Part shown: positions 63,101-64,000 of the stretch, in pieces
Layout: each line of letters begins with the position of its first letter
Numbering within the stretch: position 1 is the first letter of the stretch
NCBI GenBank assembly: GCA_948099385.1
Contig: CANUEZ040000151.1
Location: 3,046,001 to 3,110,000 of the forward strand
Direction of reading: 5' to 3'
From: Fasciola hepatica
Lineage: Eukaryota; Platyhelminthes; Trematoda; Plagiorchiida; Fasciolidae
Length of the DNA stretch: 64,000 bases
Position numbers and translations under genes: made by a program
Notes under the pieces: model-generated
What the model saw: only the letters and a program-made list of their open reading frames with translations
Databases searched by the model: none
What the model was told of the DNA's origin: nothing

Positions 63101-64000
63101 AATTAGATCCAAAAAATGATATTATTTCCTCAGCTATCAATGGTTACTTAAGAATCGCTCAAGATGGACATTCTAAAAATAGTGCACGAAATGCTATTGA
63201 AACCACGCCGTTTTTCTGTGATTCCTTTTAAATCAAGTCACTGAAGATGACCAAATTTACCGTGCTGGTGTACCAGCCTACTACTATGCCAGCCATATAA
63301 ACGGAACTTAATCATAAAACGGAAAAATCGATTTATCCCGAAAAATGTGCCTGCAAGCATGTGCAATGCTACTAAACCCATCCGCAGAGGGATAGCAAAA
63401 CAACCAACTGGTTTGCAAACGCGAAGATCTCCATCAGTAATGACTCTTTTCCGACACGGACGGATGTATTTTTGATCAGCTTTTCCGTTATACGTGACTA
63501 GTAAACGAAGGCTTCCTAAGCTGTACATTGTGATTCGACAACTTCTCATTCGTCAAAACAGTGGGATAGCACAGGGTTCGAGGCTATCCGAACAGGATCT
63601 AGGAAACATGCTCGCAAACAAAGACTCCGGGATGCGCATATACCGATTTTCAAGAAACTTTTCATGCGGAGAGTGGCTGTTCATAAAGATTTTACGAATC
63701 CAGATCAGTAGTTCATCAAGTAAATAAGAGAAATTCAAAGAAAAATTCACGTCTGAGCTAAGAGGAGATTCTTGTTTGATGCTTCCAACAAACTTATGAG
63801 TGTGTCGAAGATGTCGAGATTCTAGCAGCCTAATGCAACTTCTCGGCCTGTACAACAGCTACAATCTGTATTACATCCGCAGTACAGAAAGTTGAAATCA
63901 GTGTTTTGGATGAGTGATCTTCACATTCATAATTGAGAAGAATGAACCAGAAATCGCATCACTGTAAATGATGTGGTGTTTAGCGATGAGCGAACGTTTA

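Larger units (their letters stand above)
55175..64000. other. No recognised gene; short direct repeats at 56.8-57.2 kb
   Basis: About 8.8 kb. It holds the two 42-base direct repeats listed separately, an A-box-like TTAGCTCAGTGGCTAC near 59617-59632 with no good B box, and minus frames near 58813-58930 and 63240-63855 that look mildly protein-like. No domain was recognised. Confidence 0.45.

Noticed and set aside
1..64000. CRISPR arrays, bacterial operons, attachment sites
   Set aside because: No regularly spaced identical repeats and no prokaryotic gene organisation; the window is eukaryotic.

Overview
The window looks like eukaryotic, almost certainly flatworm (trematode-type) chromosomal DNA. 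It is AT-rich and has no run of long open frames, no bacterial-style operons and no rRNA or intact tRNA genes. It carries the repeat set typical of digenean genomes: decayed RTE and CR1/Jockey-like LINEs, a gypsy (CsRn1-like) LTR retrotransposon, tRNA-derived SINEs, a Penelope-like terminal-repeat pair, a foldback DNA element and microsatellites. The taxonomic guess rests on remembered similarity of the reverse transcriptase motifs to trematode elements, not on a search.

Layout. 1-1730: RTE LINE, plus strand, EN and RT remnants. 1731-3265: CR1/Jockey-like RT, plus strand, abutting it head-to-tail. 3266-7740: nothing recognised. 7745-11904: the most complete LINE, an RTE copy on the minus strand with a tRNA-like sequence at its 5' side and a (GT)n tract. 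11905-16230: no recognised gene. 16231-17096: foldback element whose arms repeat a ACATTTGGTC-type word. 20690-20940: orphan RTE EN fragment. 25008-25400: CR1-type RT fragment. 29.7 kb: SINE-like. 31077-31320: head-to-head pair of Penelope-type repeats. 34.7 kb: SINE-like. 34984-35075: (TA)n. 38650-41170: three copies of one tRNA-derived SINE family around a CR1-type RT remnant (39050-40080). 45029-48590: gypsy element with both decayed LTRs, gag, RT, RNase H and integrase pieces. 54838-55174: solo-LTR-like block. 56812-57154: two 42-bp direct repeats. The rest shows no feature I can support.

No intact host gene is visible. About 190 reading frames of 60 or more codons occur, roughly what chance gives at this base composition (my rough estimate is 150 stop-to-stop stretches of 60 codons), so I do not list most of them. 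The window is probably intergenic or long-intron sequence. The best hints of host coding sequence are on the minus strand: a recurring H-x-G-T-Y-x-C-like motif near 12.6, 14.4, 29.6, 34.06, 50.3 and perhaps 51.3 kb, sometimes downstream of a leader-like hydrophobic stretch, and a few short open blocks bounded by good splice signals. These are reported as findings, not as genes. Every transposon copy seen is broken by stops, frameshifts or deletions, so nothing here is likely to be autonomous.
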